From CAYYYP01 sp964475985 (GTDB lineage: Bacteria; Bdellovibrionota; UBA1018; CAYHWW01): a stretch of DNA of 64,000 nucleotides. Below are positions 61,611 through 64,000 of this stretch, piece after piece. The notes under the pieces are model-generated. The model was given only the letters and a program-made list of their open reading frames with translations. It was not told the origin of the DNA and ran no database searches. The position numbers and the translations under genes are program-made. Numbering within the stretch: the first letter of the stretch is position 1; each line of letters starts with the position of its first letter. Where the stretch lies: NCBI GenBank assembly GCA_964475985.1, contig CAYYYP010000007.1, positions 42,802 to 106,801 of the forward strand. The letters are read 5' to 3'.

Positions 61611-63808
61611 AGGCAAAAATTATAGTTAAGGCCTATTCTCTTGCACTTGCAATTCTAGTTTTATGCTTTGCTATTGAAAGTGCACTCACGGCAAATCGGC
61701 TTCCAAGAGGATTGCTCATAGGAATTATTCAGTGCCTGATGAGTATGGTGGCTGCATTCGCTGCTATTTTCAGCTTTAGCAGGAAAAAGTATCGAGGATT
61801 TGCTTTGGTCTCAATTGCGACCGGATTCATCTGTTTTGCGTTTGCTGATTTCTATTGGAGCTATCTCTTCTACTATATCCACCAAGATCGAAATCACTGG
61901 GTAGCTGTTGTTCTCACTCAGTTCCCTTACGCAATAGGATATTTAAGTATGTTAACCGGGTTACTTCAGGCTACTCCGTCACTAAAATCAAAACAGAATT
62001 CGATGCTCCTGGCAGGCGTTGGATTAGTGAGTATTCCATTTTTTCTAAAGTATATTGTTTATCCAACTGTGCAGAAGTTTAATTCTGAGGGATTGTCGTT
62101 TTTCTTAATTGGACACTCACTAAATTCACTGTCCTGCTCTTTACTGCTCTATTTTTCTATTGTTTCCTTGCTGAAAGGCCGAGATCTTTTTTGGGGACTC
62201 ATAGCAACTGGATGTTCGGCCCTAGCGTTAGAGAATTGGTCATTTAGAGCGGAGATGCTCATCTGGAAATCTCCGGAATATGGTTTTTATGACTATGTTT
62301 GGGCTTTTGGAATTATCACAGCGACGACACCAGTAATTTTGCTTCTTAAAGATAAGATCGAATATTCCGAAACTCAAATTTATGATTATAAGAGTTTAGT
62401 CAGTCAAAGTCGATTATGGTTGATTGGCTCAATGTTGAGTGGCTTAACGCTACTTACTCTAGTCGCAAGCCCACAATATTATGTTCTAAGATTTATCACT
62501 ATAGGTACGCTTTTTGCGATTATATCCTCAATTTTTCTTAGTCATTTCATAGCAGAAAAAATTGAAGATTTAGCTTTGATGCTCTCTCTAGAAATTACCG
62601 ACGAACTAGGAATACATTCAATTTCAGAGAAAAGTCGCAGTTTGCCTATGGAGCTTCGGATTATTTACCAAAAGCTTTTTTCTAAAAGGCTTCAGGAAAG
62701 AAAAGCTGTTGAAATGAGTCAGGTGGCTTTGGCAAATCTAGCAGTGCAAGTTGCGCATGATATTAAGAGCCCACTTGCCGCATTATCTGTTGTAGAAAAC
62801 GAGTTAGTCGCTTTGCCCGAAGATACTCGTACTTTAATTCGTAGCGCAATAGGACGCATCAGAGATATCTCTAATCAACTTGTTGAAAAATATAGAGTCC
62901 AAACTGCATCATTAAGCCATAATGCGGTAGTTTCCTCAACAATGGAAGTATGTTCGACTCAAATTTTAACAAGTTTGATAGACGAAATCATCAGTGAAAA
63001 AAGGATGCAAATTAGATCTGTAATGGGCATTGAAATCGAATTAGAAGTTAATGAAAAGCATTACGGACTTTTTGCAAATGTCCAATCAACCGAATTCAAG
63101 CGTGTTTTATCAAATCTCCTTAATAACTCAATAGAAGCAATTGATAGGCGTGGGAGAATTAGGATTGAATTAAAAGAATTGAATAACGAAATTGAACTTA
63201 CTGTTCGTGATGACGGCGAAGGAATTTCTGAGGAAAACCTAGGGAGCCTAATGCAGAGGGGAATTTCCTATAACAAAATGGGTGGCTCTGGCCTTGGTTT
63301 ATTCCACGCTAGAACATCAATTGAAAAATGGGGCGGTCAGTTGCGTATTGAATCTAAGATCGGGCTTGGAACTGCGGTTATTGCAGTTTTACCTAAGGCC
63401 TCGGCTCCTTCATGGTTTGTTAAAGGAATTGATTTACGTGCAAATGCAAATGTAATCGTACTCGATGACGACGAGAGTATTCATCACATCTGGAAAAATC
63501 GCTTTGAACAATTAAAAATTTTAAAAAAGAAGCAGATCCAACTTCATCATTTTTCCACACCGGATGAATTTTTATCTTCCTATTCAACTCAGATCTTTAG
63601 CAATTCCGAACAGGCAATTTATCTTGTTGATTATGAATTTCAGGGCCTTAAGACCACAGGCTTGGATGTTATTGAAAAACTGGGTATCCAAAATAAGAGC
63701 ATTTTAGTTACGAGTCGATATGAACACGCTTTTGTCTTAAATAAATGTATGCAACAGAAAGTTAACATTATTCCTAAGGGAATGGCCGGTTTTGTGCCAC
63801 TTGCATAA
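61607..63808 (+). CDS. Membrane hybrid histidine kinase with C-terminal receiver domain
   Basis: A 733-residue kinase. About eight hydrophobic segments in residues 1-320 form an MASE-like sensor. A HisKA region has NLAVQVAHDIKSPLAALSVV near 377 (phosphorylated His in the AHDIKSP motif). The HATPase_c domain follows with NLLNNSIEAID near 503, RDDGEGISEENLG near 536 and GGSGLGLFHAR near 560. The receiver (about 608-733) has VIVLDDDESIHHIW, the acceptor IYLVDYEFQ near 673, LVTSRY and the lysine in IIPKGMAG. Such receivers at the C-terminus of a kinase without an HPt suggest a phosphorelay partner elsewhere. Its end lies 6 bases before an IS21 remnant. Confidence 0.85.
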   Translation: MKAKIIVKAYSLALAILVLCFAIESALTANRLPRGLLIGIIQCLMSMVAAFAAIFSFSRKKYRGFALVSIATGFICFAFADFYWSYLFYYIHQDRNHWVAVVLTQFPYAIGYLSMLTGLLQATPSLKSKQNSMLLAGVGLVSIPFFLKYIVYPTVQKFNSEGLSFFLIGHSLNSLSCSLLLYFSIVSLLKGRDLFWGLIATGCSALALENWSFRAEMLIWKSPEYGFYDYVWAFGIITATTPVILLLKDKIEYSETQIYDYKSLVSQSRLWLIGSMLSGLTLLTLVASPQYYVLRFITIGTLFAIISSIFLSHFIAEKIEDLALMLSLEITDELGIHSISEKSRSLPMELRIIYQKLFSKRLQERKAVEMSQVALANLAVQVAHDIKSPLAALSVVENELVALPEDTRTLIRSAIGRIRDISNQLVEKYRVQTASLSHNAVVSSTMEVCSTQILTSLIDEIISEKRMQIRSVMGIEIELEVNEKHYGLFANVQSTEFKRVLSNLLNNSIEAIDRRGRIRIELKELNNEIELTVRDDGEGISEENLGSLMQRGISYNKMGGSGLGLFHARTSIEKWGGQLRIESKIGLGTAVIAVLPKASAPSWFVKGIDLRANANVIVLDDDESIHHIWKNRFEQLKILKKKQIQLHHFSTPDEFLSSYSTQIFSNSEQAIYLVDYEFQGLKTTGLDVIEKLGIQNKSILVTSRYEHAFVLNKCMQQKVNIIPKGMAGFVPLA

Positions 63809-63813
63809 ATATG

Positions 63814-64000
63814 CTTTCTTACGCGTGCTGGCACCACGGACGTGCCGTAGTGCCGTGCTAACTCCATGTAGAGTGGGTTAAGATCCGGATCGTAAAGATG
63901 CGCTTTTTTTACTCCCGTCCTTAAATTATCGGGCACCGTTACGCGCGGTGACCGTTCCGGCTCTAATGACCCAGGCGTTTCGGAGTTGCTGACCCACCCG
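63814..64000 (-). pseudogene. istA: IS21-family IstA transposase fragment (continues outside window)
   Basis: Minus-strand frame open from the window edge: GSLEPERSPRVTVPDNLRTGV, then AHLYDPDLNPLYMELARHYGTSVVPARVRK. This is the second half of the IstA DDE domain around VPDNLRTGV. The similarity stops at ARVRK, where the normal protein continues for over 100 residues, so this is a truncated remnant abutting the kinase gene. Whether the part beyond the window is intact is unknown. Confidence 0.75.

Noticed and set aside
63640..63813. Continuation of the minus-strand frame beyond the IS21 remnant
   Set aside because: It is antisense to the receiver domain of the kinase and has no transposase similarity past ARVRK.
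1..64000. CRISPR arrays, rRNA and tRNA genes
   Set aside because: No regularly spaced repeats, no rRNA-like sequence and no tRNA cloverleaf with a TTCRANNC loop in a suitable place were seen by eye.

Overview
The window reads as a chromosomal segment of a Gram-negative bacterium with a Bdellovibrionota / deltaproteobacteria-like gene style. This is an inference from gene content: lipoproteins and an outer-membrane beta-barrel, a TonB-like protein, a SpoIID-domain protein, a secDF-recJ neighbourhood, a Gram-negative-type acs, and many uncharacterised secreted proteins. No rRNA, tRNA or CRISPR array was seen.

Layout. 0-5.7 kb: 3' end of an uvrC-like gene that stops before the usual helix-hairpin-helix tail, a zinc-ribbon protein, a SpoIID-domain protein, queA, a metallo-beta-lactamase-fold hydrolase and a secreted unknown. 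5.7-9.8 kb: surface-sugar genes (DegT aminotransferase, two glycosyltransferases) followed by a family-4 uracil-DNA glycosylase. 9.8-18.2 kb: a lipoprotein signal peptidase fused to a membrane/HAMP-like tail, then tgt-yajC-secD-secF-recJ and a PlsC-type acyltransferase. 18.2-29.4 kb: dcd, a nucleoside-deoxyribosyltransferase-like protein, a run of envelope proteins (coiled-coil/TPR-like, FecR-like, beta-barrel, lipoprotein peptidase, HELGH protein, Cys-rich lipoprotein), a GT39-like membrane protein and a sigma-like/zinc-finger/TM chimera. 29.4-43 kb: TonB-like protein, citrate synthase, an AAA_14/DUF4143 ATPase, flavin reductase, glycosyltransferase, glutamine amidotransferase, greB, two overlapping response regulators, an ICMT-like methyltransferase, tryptophan 2,3-dioxygenase and a membrane unknown.

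43-45.2 kb is the most interesting part: a parA-parB pair whose ParA carries an N-terminal HTH-like region. Four near-identical 16-bp palindromes (GGTCGCC-NN-GGCGACC type) lie within 1.7 kb, inside and between the two genes. They differ from the classical chromosomal parS and look like the centromere sites of a separate, plasmid-like partition system.

45.3-56.3 kb: methyltransferase, acs, secreted unknown, dinB, nrdA-nrdB, an EamA transporter and an SDR enzyme. 56.3-64 kb is accessory: a G-run tract, an intact IS481-family element, then a visibly AT-rich island (MFS exporter, M24 peptidase-like protein, FAD/NAD(P)-binding protein translationally coupled to a membrane hybrid histidine kinase) that ends abruptly at an IS21 istA remnant at the window edge. 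The island looks horizontally acquired and may be a small sense-and-export or metabolite-handling module.
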